From NCBI RefSeq assembly GCF_001021505.1, contig NZ_LDPO01000024.1, positions 1 through 64,000 on the forward strand: 64,000 nucleotides of DNA, written 5' to 3'. Below, piece after piece: positions 7,811 to 17,084 of the stretch (within the stretch, counting starts at the first letter, position 1; every line of letters begins with the position of its first letter). The notes under the pieces were generated by a model. The model saw nothing but the letters and a program-made list of their open reading frames with translations, made no database searches and was not told where the DNA came from. Made by a program: the position numbers and the translations under genes. Origin of the DNA: Mycolicibacter heraklionensis (GTDB taxonomy: Bacteria > Actinomycetota > Actinomycetes > Mycobacteriales > Mycobacteriaceae).

Positions 7811-8809
7811 CTAGCGGACGGTGGGCAGATCCGGGCTCGACACGTCATAGGTGTGGCCGGGCTGGGTCAACAACGCGGCCAGCTTCTGCGCCTTCTCCGC
7901 GGTGCGGTCGGTATTGCCCCACACCACCACCCGTCCGTCGGCCAGCGTCAAGGTGATCGACGCCACCGACGGGGCGGCCACCCGACTGATCTGCCCGGCT
8001 ACCTCGGGCGCCAGCGAGGTCATCACCTGCAGGGCGGCCAGGGACGACGGGTCCGCCGGGCCGGGATTCTCCACATCGAAGAACGGCAGCATCCTCGGCG
8101 GCGCCCCCGTCGCGAAATCGACACCGTCCCGGTCGAACAGGTGCGGGCCGTCCGGAAAGTCCTTGTAGACCACCGGGACCCGCTCGACCACCGCGATCCC
8201 CAACACCGAAGGATACTGGCGCTGCACCCGCGTGCTGGCCACCCGTCGGATCGTCGCGACCCGATCGGCCACACTGCCGGTGTCAATCTGCAGCAACGGC
8301 GTACCGAGCCCCACCCGCGCCACATCCAGCACTTCCTCACGGGTCACCGCTGCGATCCCGGTGACCTCGATCTCGCGCACCGACATCAGCGGTGTGAAGT
8401 ACAAGATGAGCCCGAGCCCGACGATCAGCACCGCCGTCAGGAAGACCGCCAGCGCCATCTTCAGGCCTCGGATGGTTCCGCGGGGAACACCTTTGGCCGG
8501 TTCGGCGGAACCGGCGCGCAGTTTCCGCTTGGCCTCCCGGCGGGCCTGTTCGATCGCCTCGGCGCGCGCCTGCGCGGCACGCCGCTCCGCGCGTTCGCGG
8601 CGGGCCCGGCGTCGCGGCCCCTCCTCCTCGGCGGGCTCGTCGGCGGCTGCGGCGTCCTGGTCGTCCGTGGCGGCGTCGCCTTCCGGGGCCTCCGGTGCGG
8701 CCGCGGCAGCGCTGGTCTCGGCGGCTTCCGTTACGTCGCTTTCGGGGGCGTCCGCGACGTCCTCCGGTTCATCCGGTGGCACATCGGAGGTTTCGGGCGG
8801 CATGGTCAC
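7811..8809 (-). CDS. ftsQ: Cell division protein FtsQ
   Basis: About 332 residues. An acidic Pro/Glu-rich cytoplasmic N-terminus (residues 1-65) is followed by a basic segment and one membrane helix (about 122-143, MALAVFLTAVLIVGLGLILYF). The POTRA domain begins at VREIEVTGIAAVTREEV, and the beta domain continues to about residue 310. FtsQ links early and late divisome proteins through FtsL/FtsB. A GTG at 8809 overlaps the murC stop by 4 bp (GTGA); an ATG two codons later is equally possible. Confidence 0.95.
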   Translation of the reverse strand: MTMPPETSDVPPDEPEDVADAPESDVTEAAETSAAAAAPEAPEGDAATDDQDAAAADEPAEEEGPRRRARRERAERRAAQARAEAIEQARREAKRKLRAGSAEPAKGVPRGTIRGLKMALAVFLTAVLIVGLGLILYFTPLMSVREIEVTGIAAVTREEVLDVARVGLGTPLLQIDTGSVADRVATIRRVASTRVQRQYPSVLGIAVVERVPVVYKDFPDGPHLFDRDGVDFATGAPPRMLPFFDVENPGPADPSSLAALQVMTSLAPEVAGQISRVAAPSVASITLTLADGRVVVWGNTDRTAEKAQKLAALLTQPGHTYDVSSPDLPTVR

Positions 8810-10299
8810 AGCGCGCCCGGGCGGCCGGGAGGGGTCCGATCGGACCGCGCCCGCAGCGCGGTGACGATCTCCGGGCCCAACACGGTCACGTCGCCGGCGC
8901 CCATGGTGACGATCACGTCACCGGGGCCGGCCGCCGCGGCCACCGCCTCGGGCACCGCCGAGAAATCGGGCAGGTAATGCACCGGCACGCTGACGTGCTC
9001 GGCAACAGTGGCGCCGCTCACCCCGGGCAACGGCTGCTCGCGCGCACCGTAGACGTCCAGGACGAAAACCTCGTCGGCGCCGTCCAGTGACCGGCCGAAC
9101 TCGGTGGCGAATTCCTTTGTCCGCGAGTACAGATGCGGTTGGAACACCACCAGGCTGCGCCCGGTTCCCCGCTCGTCCAGCAGAGCTCGGACCGCGGTCA
9201 GCGTCGCGGCGATCTCGGTGGGATGGTGCGCGTAGTCGTCGAAGACCCGCACCGACCCCGCGCCGCCTGCCGAGCCGACCAGCTCAAATCGGCGGCGCAC
9301 CCCGTCGAACCCGGCCAGGCCGTCGAGCACCGCATCCAGCGGCGCACCGACCTCGACCGCCGCCAGCAGCGCGCCGAGCGCATTGAGAGCCATGTGCCGT
9401 CCGGGCACCGCCAGTCGCATCGCCCTGCGCTCACCCGTTCCGGCCAGCGTGATCTCGGCGACCGCGCCGGTGCCCTGCTGCTCCCAGCTGACCAGCTCGC
9501 CGTCGAGCGCCGCCCGCCCGGGGCGTTCGGTGCCGTAGCGCAGTACCCGGATGCCCTGCGCCGCAGTGCGGTCGGCCAGCTCGGCGGCGCCCGGGTCATC
9601 GACGCACACCACCACTGCCCCACCGGGCGCGATGCGCTCGACGAACGCGTCGAACACCCGCGTGTAGGCCTCGGCGCTGCCGAAGAAGTCGAGGTGGTCC
9701 GCCTCGATGTTGGTCACCACCGCGACGTTGGGGGTGTACTCCAACAGCGAGCCGTCGCTCTCGTCGGCCTCGGCGACGAACAGCGGACCGCTGCCATGAT
9801 GGGCGTTGGTCCCGGCTTCTGAACCGGCAGAGCCCAATTCGCCGCCGACCGCAAACGACGGATCCAGCCCACAGTGCTGCAATGCGACCACCAGCATCGA
9901 GGTCGTGGTCGTCTTGCCGTGGGTGCCGGTGACCATCAGCGTGGTGCGCCCGGCCATCAGCTTCGCCAGCACCGCCGGCCGCAACACCACCGGGATACCG
10001 CGACGACGGGCCTCGACGAGTTCGGGATTGGTCTTGGGGATCGCCGCGTGGGTGGTGACCACCGTGGTGACCCCGCCCGGCAGCAGGTCCAGGGCCGTTG
10101 CGTCGTGACCGATGCGGACCTGCGCGCCCCGGGCCCGCAGCGCGTGAATCCCTCGGGACTCCTTGGCATCCGAGCCCGAGACGAGGCCTCCGCGGTCCAG
10201 CAGGATGCGGGCGATGCCGGACATGCCCGCTCCGCCGATGCCGACCATGTGTACCCGGCTCAGTTCCGGCGGCAGTTGGTCGGAGCTCATGCCGCTCAC
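8806..10299 (-). CDS. murC: UDP-N-acetylmuramate--L-alanine ligase MurC
   Basis: A cytoplasmic Mur ligase of about 497 residues that adds the first stem-peptide residue to UDP-MurNAc with ATP. Visible are the N-terminal VHMVGIGGAGMSGIA nucleotide-fold motif, the ATP P-loop TGTHGKTTTTSM, EADESDGS, NIEADHLDFF, and DDYAHHPTEI for the C-terminal domain. Compared with the M. tuberculosis protein, four extra residues (SAGS) follow GGELG. The start may be the GTG at 10299, overlapping the murG stop by 4 bp, or the ATG at 10290. Confidence 0.97.
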   Translation of the reverse strand: MSGMSSDQLPPELSRVHMVGIGGAGMSGIARILLDRGGLVSGSDAKESRGIHALRARGAQVRIGHDATALDLLPGGVTTVVTTHAAIPKTNPELVEARRRGIPVVLRPAVLAKLMAGRTTLMVTGTHGKTTTTSMLVVALQHCGLDPSFAVGGELGSAGSEAGTNAHHGSGPLFVAEADESDGSLLEYTPNVAVVTNIEADHLDFFGSAEAYTRVFDAFVERIAPGGAVVVCVDDPGAAELADRTAAQGIRVLRYGTERPGRAALDGELVSWEQQGTGAVAEITLAGTGERRAMRLAVPGRHMALNALGALLAAVEVGAPLDAVLDGLAGFDGVRRRFELVGSAGGAGSVRVFDDYAHHPTEIAATLTAVRALLDERGTGRSLVVFQPHLYSRTKEFATEFGRSLDGADEVFVLDVYGAREQPLPGVSGATVAEHVSVPVHYLPDFSAVPEAVAAAAGPGDVIVTMGAGDVTVLGPEIVTALRARSDRTPPGRPGAL

Positions 10300-11441
10300 C
10301 GGCCGTCCCTCGCTGCGCTCGCGACATCCAGCGCGACGGAAGCCACCCGTCGCGCCGCCTGCGGGTGCCCGGCCAGGACCGCGGCACTGGTCATCGCGGC
10401 CAGCCGCGCTGTGTCGGTGAGCAGCCCGGCGACGGTGTCGGCCACGAAATCCGGAGTCAGCGACGCATCGTCGACCAAGATGCCGCCTCCGGCGTTGACC
10501 ACCGGAAGTGCGTTGAGGCGCTGTTCGCCGTTGCCGATCGGCAGCGGCACATACACCGCGGGCAGCCCGACCGCCGACACTTCGGCAACCGTCATCGCCC
10601 CGGAACGGCAGATCGCCAGGTCCGCGGCCGCATACGCCAGGTCCATCCGGTCCAGGTAGGGCACCGCGACGTACGGCGGATCACCCGGCTCGGCTTCCGG
10701 CAGGTCCAGGGTGTTCTTCGGTCCGTGCGCGTGCAGCACCGAAACGCCGGCGGCGGCAAGATGTTTGGCTGCTCCCGCCACGGCCCGGTTGATCGATTGG
10801 GCGCCCTGCGATCCGCCGAACACCAGCAGCACCCGGGCGTCGTCGGCGAAGCCGAACTCGGCGCGGGCCGCCGCCCGCAGCGCGGCCCGGTCCAAAGTGG
10901 TGATCGCCGCCCGGACCGGCACCCCGACCACCTCGGGATGGGCCAGACCGCAGTCCGGAACTGCCGACAGCACCCGCTGCGCGCCCCGGGCGCCGACCCG
11001 GTTGGCCAGGCCGGCACGTGCGTTGGCCTCGTGGATCACCACCGGCACCCGCTTCGCGCCGAGACCGCGCGCGGCCAGATACGCCGGCAGCGCCACATAG
11101 CCGCCGAAACCGATCACCACGTCGGCCTGCACGTCGCGCAGCACCGCCCGGGCCTCCCGCACAGCACGCAGCACCCGCAGCGGTAGCCGGACGAGGTCGG
11201 CGTTGATCTTGCGGGGCAACGGCACCGGAGTGATCAGCTCCAGGTCGTAACCGCGGGCCGGCACCAGCCGGGTCTCCAGACCGCGGGCGGTGCCCAACGC
11301 GGTGATCCGGACGTCGGCGTCCAGGGCGCGGAGCGCGTCGGCGACCGCCATCGCAGGCTCGACATGGCCGGCAGTACCCCCGCCGGCGAGGACTACCGAT
11401 AACGACGCGCCGCGGTCCGATGAGATGACCGAGTCGTTCAC
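10296..11441 (-). CDS. murG: Undecaprenyl-PP-MurNAc-pentapeptide GlcNAc transferase MurG
   Basis: A 381-residue GT28 enzyme that converts lipid I to lipid II on the inner face of the membrane. The glycine-rich GGGTAGHVEPAMAVADAL motif lies near the N-terminus. GFGGYVALPAYLAARGL, the GGSQGAQSINRAV loop and the donor-binding CRSGAMTVAEVSAVGLPA and PLPIGNGEQRLNA segments follow in order. The GTG at 11441 follows the ftsW stop by a few bases with GGGGA upstream. Longer in-frame starts would overlap ftsW and are less likely. Confidence 0.96.
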   Translation of the reverse strand: MNDSVISSDRGASLSVVLAGGGTAGHVEPAMAVADALRALDADVRITALGTARGLETRLVPARGYDLELITPVPLPRKINADLVRLPLRVLRAVREARAVLRDVQADVVIGFGGYVALPAYLAARGLGAKRVPVVIHEANARAGLANRVGARGAQRVLSAVPDCGLAHPEVVGVPVRAAITTLDRAALRAAARAEFGFADDARVLLVFGGSQGAQSINRAVAGAAKHLAAAGVSVLHAHGPKNTLDLPEAEPGDPPYVAVPYLDRMDLAYAAADLAICRSGAMTVAEVSAVGLPAVYVPLPIGNGEQRLNALPVVNAGGGILVDDASLTPDFVADTVAGLLTDTARLAAMTSAAVLAGHPQAARRVASVALDVASAARDGR

Positions 11442-11445
11442 TCCC

Positions 11446-12978
11446 CTATCGCTGACCTTCCAATGCGCGTACGCGTCCGCCAGTCGGACGCGCCCCGGCA
11501 TGACGCCGGCCGCCTCCATTTTGCCCTGCGCGCCCGGCGCCTCGACTCGCTGCCCGGGCCGGCGCCTGCGCGGCGGCGCGCTGCCGGCCCGAGCGGGCCG
11601 GCGTGCGTCCGGTCGTTCGCGGCCGTGCCGCCGGCTGCGGACGCGACCGCAGCCGGTCGCGCAGCGCCTCGAGACGGGTCGGCGAGTACGGCTCGGGCAG
11701 CGGCAGCCGCAGGATCCGGTTCATCCGGTCGTCCTGGCCGGCCCGCAGCGCGGCCACCGCCTCGGGTTCGTGCCGGGCCGCGTTGGCCATGATGCCGATC
11801 ATGAACAGCGTTGTCGCCGTGGAGGTTCCGCCCGCCGATATCAGCGGTAGCTGAATTCCGGTGACGGGCAGCAGCCCGATCACATAGCCGACGTTGATGA
11901 ACGACTGCCCGATAACCCACATCGTGGTGGCGGCGGTCAGCAGCCGCAGGAACGGGTCCGCGGAGCGCTTCGCGATCCGCATGCCGGTGTAGGCGAACAG
12001 CCCGAACAGCGCCAGCAGCCCGAACCCGCCGATGAAGCCGAGCTCCTCGCCGATGATCGCGAAGATGAAGTCATTGTGCGCGTTGGGCAGGTAGTTCCAC
12101 TTCGCGGTTCCCTGGCCCAGGCCGTCGCCGAAGATACCGCCGTTGGCCAGCGCGAATTTCGCCTGGCGTGCCTGATAGCCGGCGTTCTGCGGGTCCGCGT
12201 CGGGGTCCAGCCAGGACCGCACCCGGTCGGAGCGGTAGCCCTCCGAGATGGCGAGGATCGCAGCGGCCGACACCACCGAGAACAGCGAGCTGGTGAACAC
12301 CTTCAGCGGCAGACCGGCGTACCACAGCAGCGCCAGCAGGATGATGCCCAGCGAGACCGTCTGCCCCAGGTCAGGCTGGGCGACGATCAGCGCCAGCGCC
12401 ACCACCGCGGCCGGCACCAGCGGGACCAGCATCTCGCGCAGCGTCGCCCGCTCCATGCGGCGGCTCGCCAGCAGGTGTGCGCCCCAGATGGCGAACGCGA
12501 TCTTGGCCAGCTCGGACGGTTGCATAGAAAAGCCGGCGATGACAAACCAGCCGCGGGATCCGTTGGACAGCGTGCCGATGCCCGGGATGAGCACCAGCAC
12601 CAGCAACACGATGGTGAAGGCGAAACCAGGAAAAGCCATCCGGCGCATGAACCGAACCGGCATCCGCAACGCGATGTAGCAACCGAACAGCCCGATCACC
12701 GTCCACAGCACCTGCTTGCCGAAGATCCGCCAGGCGGACCCGTCGGTGCCGTAGGACTCCACGCCGGAGGCGGACAGCACCATGATCAGGCCGAGCGTGG
12801 TCAGCAGCGCGGCCACGGCCACGATCAGGTGGAACGACGTCATCGGCCGGCCCAGCCAGGCCCCGAACCGGGTGCGCGGCTCGGTCTTGGCGGGCTTGTC
12901 CGCAGTTTGGTCGGAGGAGGCGGCAGCGGCTTCTGGGGCCCCGGCATCCCGTCGCAGCCGGGCCAGGATCCCGATCAC
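11446..12978 (-). CDS. ftsW: Peptidoglycan polymerase FtsW (SEDS family)
   Basis: A 510-residue polytopic membrane protein with about ten hydrophobic helices between residues 47 and 400. SEDS hallmarks are present: NGSRGWFVIAGFSMQPSELAK, the WLDPDADPQNAGYQARQAKFAL loop, and NVGYVIGLLPVTGIQLPLISAGGTS. FtsW polymerises lipid II at the septum with class B PBPs, here PbpB. A Pro/Arg-rich cytoplasmic tail of roughly 80 residues follows the last helix, a mycobacterial feature implicated in FtsZ/PbpB contacts. The GTG start overlaps the murD stop by 4 bp. Confidence 0.96.
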   Translation of the reverse strand: MIGILARLRRDAGAPEAAAASSDQTADKPAKTEPRTRFGAWLGRPMTSFHLIVAVAALLTTLGLIMVLSASGVESYGTDGSAWRIFGKQVLWTVIGLFGCYIALRMPVRFMRRMAFPGFAFTIVLLVLVLIPGIGTLSNGSRGWFVIAGFSMQPSELAKIAFAIWGAHLLASRRMERATLREMLVPLVPAAVVALALIVAQPDLGQTVSLGIILLALLWYAGLPLKVFTSSLFSVVSAAAILAISEGYRSDRVRSWLDPDADPQNAGYQARQAKFALANGGIFGDGLGQGTAKWNYLPNAHNDFIFAIIGEELGFIGGFGLLALFGLFAYTGMRIAKRSADPFLRLLTAATTMWVIGQSFINVGYVIGLLPVTGIQLPLISAGGTSTATTLFMIGIMANAARHEPEAVAALRAGQDDRMNRILRLPLPEPYSPTRLEALRDRLRSRPQPAARPRTTGRTPARSGRQRAAAQAPARAASRGAGRAGQNGGGRRHAGARPTGGRVRALEGQR

Positions 12979-14492
12979 ACCGATCCTGCCGCGGAACGCG
13001 CAGCGGCGGCGAACGCGTCGCCCCGGGCGCCGTAGCCGGAGAACTGGTCGAAGGATGCCCCCGCCGGGGCCAGCAGCACCGTGTCACCGGGCCGGGCCAG
13101 GTCGCGGGCGGCGGCCACCACCGCTGTCATCACCCGTGAGCCCAGCGTCTCATCAGACCCATCAGCTACTCGCCTCACATGAGTAACTGGAGACACAGCA
13201 GTATCACCCATATCACTATCCTCGCCCGTCACAACGTGGACGACGGGGACATCCGGTGCGTGTCGTGATAACGCCTTGGCAACCTCGCCGCGATCGCGGC
13301 CGATCAACACGGCCCCGCCCAGGTGGCCAGCGATTCTGGCAACCGTCGGCTCGATCGCGGCGCCCTTGAGCAGTCCGCCGGCCACCCAGATCACCCGCGG
13401 GTGGGCCAGCACCGACGCCTCGGCCGCGTGCGGGTTGGTGGCCTTGGAATCGTCGACGTAGCGGATGCCGCCGTCGACGACGACCAGTTCGGCGCGATGC
13501 CGTCCGACCTCAAACGAGGCCAACGCCGCCGCGATCGCCGCCGGGGGCACGTCCACACTGCGGGCCAGCGCGGCGGCCGCCAGCGCGTCCAGGATCCCGA
13601 CCGGGCCCGGCACCGGTATCGACGCCGCCGGGGCCAGCGCCACCTGGTCAGCGAAGGCGCGATCGATCAGCATGCCGTCGAGCACGCCGAGCTCGCCGGG
13701 TGCCGGTTCGCCGAGCCGGAAGCCCACCTTGACCGGGGCGGGCGCCGCACCCAGCAGCGCCGCGGCAGGCCCGTCGTCCATGCCGACCACCGCCACCCGG
13801 CCGGCCAGCGCGCGGGCCTTGTCGGCGGTGTAGGCGGCCATGCTGCCGTGCCAGTCCAGGTGGTCCTCGGCGATGTTGAGCACCGCGCCGGCCTCCGGGC
13901 GCAGCGACGGGGCCCAGTGCAGCTGGAAGCTGGACAGCTCCACGGCCAGCAGTTCGGATTCATGCGGCGGTCCCAGCTTCCGCTCTCCTCCGTCGAGCCT
14001 CGCTGAACCGCCGGCGGGCTCGCCCAGCACGTCCAGAACCGGACTGCCGATGTTGCCGCACAACTGGGCACGCCGGCCCGCGGCGACCAGCATGGCGTGC
14101 AGCATCGAGGTGGTGGTGGTCTTGCCGTTGGTGCCGGTCACCACCAGCCAGCGCCGCGGCGGCCCGTAGTGGCCCGCGACGTCGAGGCGCCAGGCCAGCT
14201 CCACGTCACCCCAGATCGGCACGCCGGCCGCTGCGGCGGAGGCCAGCACCGGTGTGTCCGGGCCGAATCCGGGACTGGTCACCACCAGCGCGTAGCCGCC
14301 GATCTGCGCCGCGGCCTGGGCCGGGGTGCAGGTGGTGACCTCGGGGTGGGCTTGCAGCGCGGTCGCGTTGTCGTCGCACAGCGTCACGTCCAGCCCGAAC
14401 GGCGCCAAGGCGTTCAGCACCGCCCGCCCGGTGACCCCGGCCCCGGCGACCAGCACCCGCGCCCCCGGAGACAGCGGGGCCAACCCGGTCAC
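12975..14492 (-). CDS. murD: UDP-MurNAc-L-Ala--D-Glu ligase MurD with in-frame palindromic repeat insertion
   Basis: A 505-residue Mur ligase. N-terminal VLVAGAGVTGRAVL, the P-loop VTGTNGKTTTTSM, VELSSFQL, NIAEDHLDWHGS and DDSKATNPHA are all visible. Residues about 160-178 (GGSARLDGGERKLGPPHE) have no counterpart in M. tuberculosis MurD as I recall it. They are encoded by a copy of the 57-bp palindromic element also found in mptA, and they sit directly before the strand carrying the active-site region ELLAVELSSFQL. A second oddity is a stretch (13125-13230) with A/T-ending codons unlike the rest of the gene. Confidence 0.95.
   Translation of the reverse strand: MTGLAPLSPGARVLVAGAGVTGRAVLNALAPFGLDVTLCDDNATALQAHPEVTTCTPAQAAAQIGGYALVVTSPGFGPDTPVLASAAAAGVPIWGDVELAWRLDVAGHYGPPRRWLVVTGTNGKTTTTSMLHAMLVAAGRRAQLCGNIGSPVLDVLGEPAGGSARLDGGERKLGPPHESELLAVELSSFQLHWAPSLRPEAGAVLNIAEDHLDWHGSMAAYTADKARALAGRVAVVGMDDGPAAALLGAAPAPVKVGFRLGEPAPGELGVLDGMLIDRAFADQVALAPAASIPVPGPVGILDALAAAALARSVDVPPAAIAAALASFEVGRHRAELVVVDGGIRYVDDSKATNPHAAEASVLAHPRVIWVAGGLLKGAAIEPTVARIAGHLGGAVLIGRDRGEVAKALSRHAPDVPVVHVVTGEDSDMGDTAVSPVTHVRRVADGSDETLGSRVMTAVVAAARDLARPGDTVLLAPAGASFDQFSGYGARGDAFAAAARSAAGSV
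13961..14013 (-). repeat. 57-bp palindromic element copy inside murD
   Basis: On the minus strand this segment reads cggcggttcagcgaggctcg, then a spacer and an agctgggaccgccgcatgaa end. It differs from the tandem copies after fadD15 at only a few positions. It is in the forward orientation relative to murD and keeps the reading frame. The peptide matches that encoded by the mptA copies (GSARLD, GE, KL conserved). The outer arms pair as CGGCGGTTC with GGACCGCCG, with one G-T wobble. Confidence 0.85.
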
Positions 14493-14493
14493 C

Positions 14494-15573
14494 TCAGCCG
14501 CCTACGGCGGTGAACCACTCGCCGTAGAACATGGAGACACCCAAGCCGCAGGCAATGGCGGTGAGCAGCCAGAACCGGATGATCACGGTGGTCTCGGCCC
14601 AGCCGGCCAACTCGAAGTGGTGATGGAACGGGGCCATCCGGAACACCCGGCGGCCGGTGCTGCGGAACGCCACGATCTGCACGACCACCGAGGTGATCTC
14701 GGCGACGAAGAGCCCACCGAGCACCACCGCGAGGATCTCGGTGCGGGTGGTGATCGACATGCCGGCGATCACGCCACCCAGCGCCAGCGAACCGGTGTCA
14801 CCCATGAAGATCTTCGCCGGCGCGGCGTTCCACCACAGGAACCCGATGCAGGCACCCGCGGTCGCGGCGGCGATCAGCGCCAGGTCCAGCGGGTCGCGCA
14901 CGTTATAGCAGCCCAGACCGGGTGCGATCGCGCAGGCGTTGCGGTGCTGCATGACGGTGATCAGCACGTAGGCGGCGCTGACCATCGCCATGGATCCGGC
15001 GGCCAGGCCGTCCAGGCCGTCGGTGAAGTTGACCGCGTTGGACCAGGCGCTGACGATCAGGATGACGAACAGCACGAACACCGCCGCGGGCAGCGTGACG
15101 GTGGCGATGTCGCGCACATAGGACAGTTGCAGGCTGCCCGGCGTCAGGCCGGAGCCGTTGCGGAAGCACAGCACCAGCAGGCCGAACAGGGTCGCGGCGG
15201 TTACCTGCCCGACGGTCTTGGCGGTCTTGTTCAGACCGAGGTTGCGGGAGCGGCGGATCTTGATCAGGTCGTCGACGAAGCCGACCGCGCCCAGCGCGGT
15301 GGCCAGCCCCAGGACCAGCAGGCCCGACGCCGTCGGTCCGGTGCCGTAGAACACCAGGCCGGCCAGTTCCGCGGTCAGGTAGCCCGCCCAGATCCCGGCC
15401 ACGATGGCCACACCGCCCATCGACGGGGTACCGCGTTTGCTCTGGTGGCTGGCCGGGCCGTCCTCACGGATCTCCTGCCCGAAGCCCTGCTTGGTGAACA
15501 CCCGGATCAGCACCGGGGTCAGCAGGATCGCGACCAGCAGCGCGACACCGGCCGCGATGAGGATCATTATCAT
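14494..15573 (-). CDS. mraY: Phospho-MurNAc-pentapeptide translocase MraY
   Basis: A 359-residue membrane enzyme that transfers phospho-MurNAc-pentapeptide to undecaprenyl phosphate to make lipid I. About ten hydrophobic segments are seen. Signature motifs are the GTPSMGGVAI loop, FVDDLIK with the catalytic-site Asp pair, NFTDGLDGLAAG, NAAPAKIFMGDTGSLALG, and MAPFHHHFELAGW near the C-terminus. The ATG at 15573 overlaps the murF stop by 4 bp. Confidence 0.97.
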   Translation of the reverse strand: MIMILIAAGVALLVAILLTPVLIRVFTKQGFGQEIREDGPASHQSKRGTPSMGGVAIVAGIWAGYLTAELAGLVFYGTGPTASGLLVLGLATALGAVGFVDDLIKIRRSRNLGLNKTAKTVGQVTAATLFGLLVLCFRNGSGLTPGSLQLSYVRDIATVTLPAAVFVLFVILIVSAWSNAVNFTDGLDGLAAGSMAMVSAAYVLITVMQHRNACAIAPGLGCYNVRDPLDLALIAAATAGACIGFLWWNAAPAKIFMGDTGSLALGGVIAGMSITTRTEILAVVLGGLFVAEITSVVVQIVAFRSTGRRVFRMAPFHHHFELAGWAETTVIIRFWLLTAIACGLGVSMFYGEWFTAVGG

Positions 15574-17084
15574 CGGCGATCTCCTGGGTTTTCGCTGGTC
15601 AGCGCCTCAGCTAGCGCGGTCAGTCCCGCGGAGTTCGACGCCTTGACCAGTACCACGTCTCCCGCCCGCAGTTCGGCGCGTAAGAGAGCCAGGGCAGCAT
15701 CGACGTCTTGTACCGCAGCGGCCCCTCTTTCTTCCGTGCCCCAGGAGCCCTCCATGACCGCGCCGTGCAGCATCGCGCCCATCGATCTCCCTACTCCGAC
15801 GACAATGAGACGAGACACATCTAAGCGCACCGCAAGCCGTCCGATGCGGTCATGCTCAGATATCGCGTCCTCACCCAACTCGGCCATCTCCCCCAGCACC
15901 GCCCAGCTGCGGCGCTTCGCCCCCGGATTCTCACCGCGGGAGATCCAGGCCAGCGCCTGCAGCGCCGCCCGCATGGAGTCCGGGTTGGCGTTGTAGGAGT
16001 CATCGATCACGGTCACGCCGTCCGCGCGGGTGCTGACCTGCATCCGGTGCCCGGAGGCCGGTCCGGCGCCGGCCAGGGCGTCGGCCACCTGCTGCGGCGT
16101 GGCGCCGCATTCCAAGGCGACGGCGGCGGCGCACAGTGCGTTGCCGACCTGGTGATCGCCGGACACCCCAAGCGAGACAGGGACTTCGGCGCCCTCGCCA
16201 CCGGAGTGCAGGGTGAACCGCGGGCGGGCCAGCTCGTTGAGCACCACCGGCCCGGCCCACACGTCGGCAGGAGCTGAACGGCTGACCCGCACCACGCGGG
16301 CGACGGTCTTGTCGGCCATCGCGGCCACCGCCGAGTCGTCGACGTTGAGGATCACCACACCGGACTCGGGAACGGCTTGTGCCAGCTCGGCTTTGGTCTC
16401 GGCGATGGCTTCCCGTGAGCCGAACTCGCCCAGGTGCGCCGTCCCGACGTTGAGCACCACCGCGATCTGCGGGGGGGCGATGGCCGCCAGCGCGGCGATG
16501 TTGCCGCGATGCCGCGCCGACAGCTCGAGGACCAGATAGTCGGTGTTCTCGTCGGCTCGCAGCACCGTCCACGGGTGACCCAGTTCGTTGTTGAACGATC
16601 CGGGCGGGGCGATCACCTCCCCCAGCGGCGCCAGTACCGCGGCGATCAGATCCTTGGTGGAGGTCTTGCCGGACGACCCGGTCACGCCGATGATCGTCAG
16701 TCCCTTGGCGACCAGGGCGGCCGCCACTGCCGCAGCCAGTTTGGCCAGCGCGGCCAGCACCGCGGCGCCGGATCCGGCCTCGTCGTCATGCTCGAGCGCA
16801 CCGGACTGACTGTCGGATGCGACCGGTTCCACAACAACGGCCGGGACTCCGACCGGGCGGGCCGCCAGCACCGCCACCGCGCCGGCATCCACCGCGGAGG
16901 CCGCGTGGTCGTGGCCGTCGGCCCGCGCGCCGGGCAGAGCCAGGAACAGTGCGCCCGGGGTGATCCGGCGGGAGTCGAATTCGACGGTGCCGGTGACGAC
17001 GGTGCGCTCGGCCTGCTCGGGGGTGATGTCGGCCAGCCGGCCGCCGACGATCTCGGCGATCTGCGCGACGGTCAGCGCGATCAT
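15570..17084 (-). CDS. murF: UDP-MurNAc-tripeptide--D-Ala-D-Ala ligase MurF
   Basis: A 504-residue Mur ligase that attaches D-Ala-D-Ala and completes the cytoplasmic precursor. The start MIALTVAQIAEIVGGRL is followed by DSRRITPGALFLALPG, the P-loop GVTGSSGKTSTKDL, FNNELGHPWTVL, NVGTAHLGEF and DDSYNANPDSMRAAL. The ATG at 17084 overlaps the murE stop by 4 bp and matches the family N-terminus; a longer frame runs upstream inside murE and is rejected. The region 15740-15860 uses several A/T-rich codons not typical of its neighbours. Confidence 0.96.
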   Translation of the reverse strand: MIALTVAQIAEIVGGRLADITPEQAERTVVTGTVEFDSRRITPGALFLALPGARADGHDHAASAVDAGAVAVLAARPVGVPAVVVEPVASDSQSGALEHDDEAGSGAAVLAALAKLAAAVAAALVAKGLTIIGVTGSSGKTSTKDLIAAVLAPLGEVIAPPGSFNNELGHPWTVLRADENTDYLVLELSARHRGNIAALAAIAPPQIAVVLNVGTAHLGEFGSREAIAETKAELAQAVPESGVVILNVDDSAVAAMADKTVARVVRVSRSAPADVWAGPVVLNELARPRFTLHSGGEGAEVPVSLGVSGDHQVGNALCAAAVALECGATPQQVADALAGAGPASGHRMQVSTRADGVTVIDDSYNANPDSMRAALQALAWISRGENPGAKRRSWAVLGEMAELGEDAISEHDRIGRLAVRLDVSRLIVVGVGRSMGAMLHGAVMEGSWGTEERGAAAVQDVDAALALLRAELRAGDVVLVKASNSAGLTALAEALTSENPGDRR

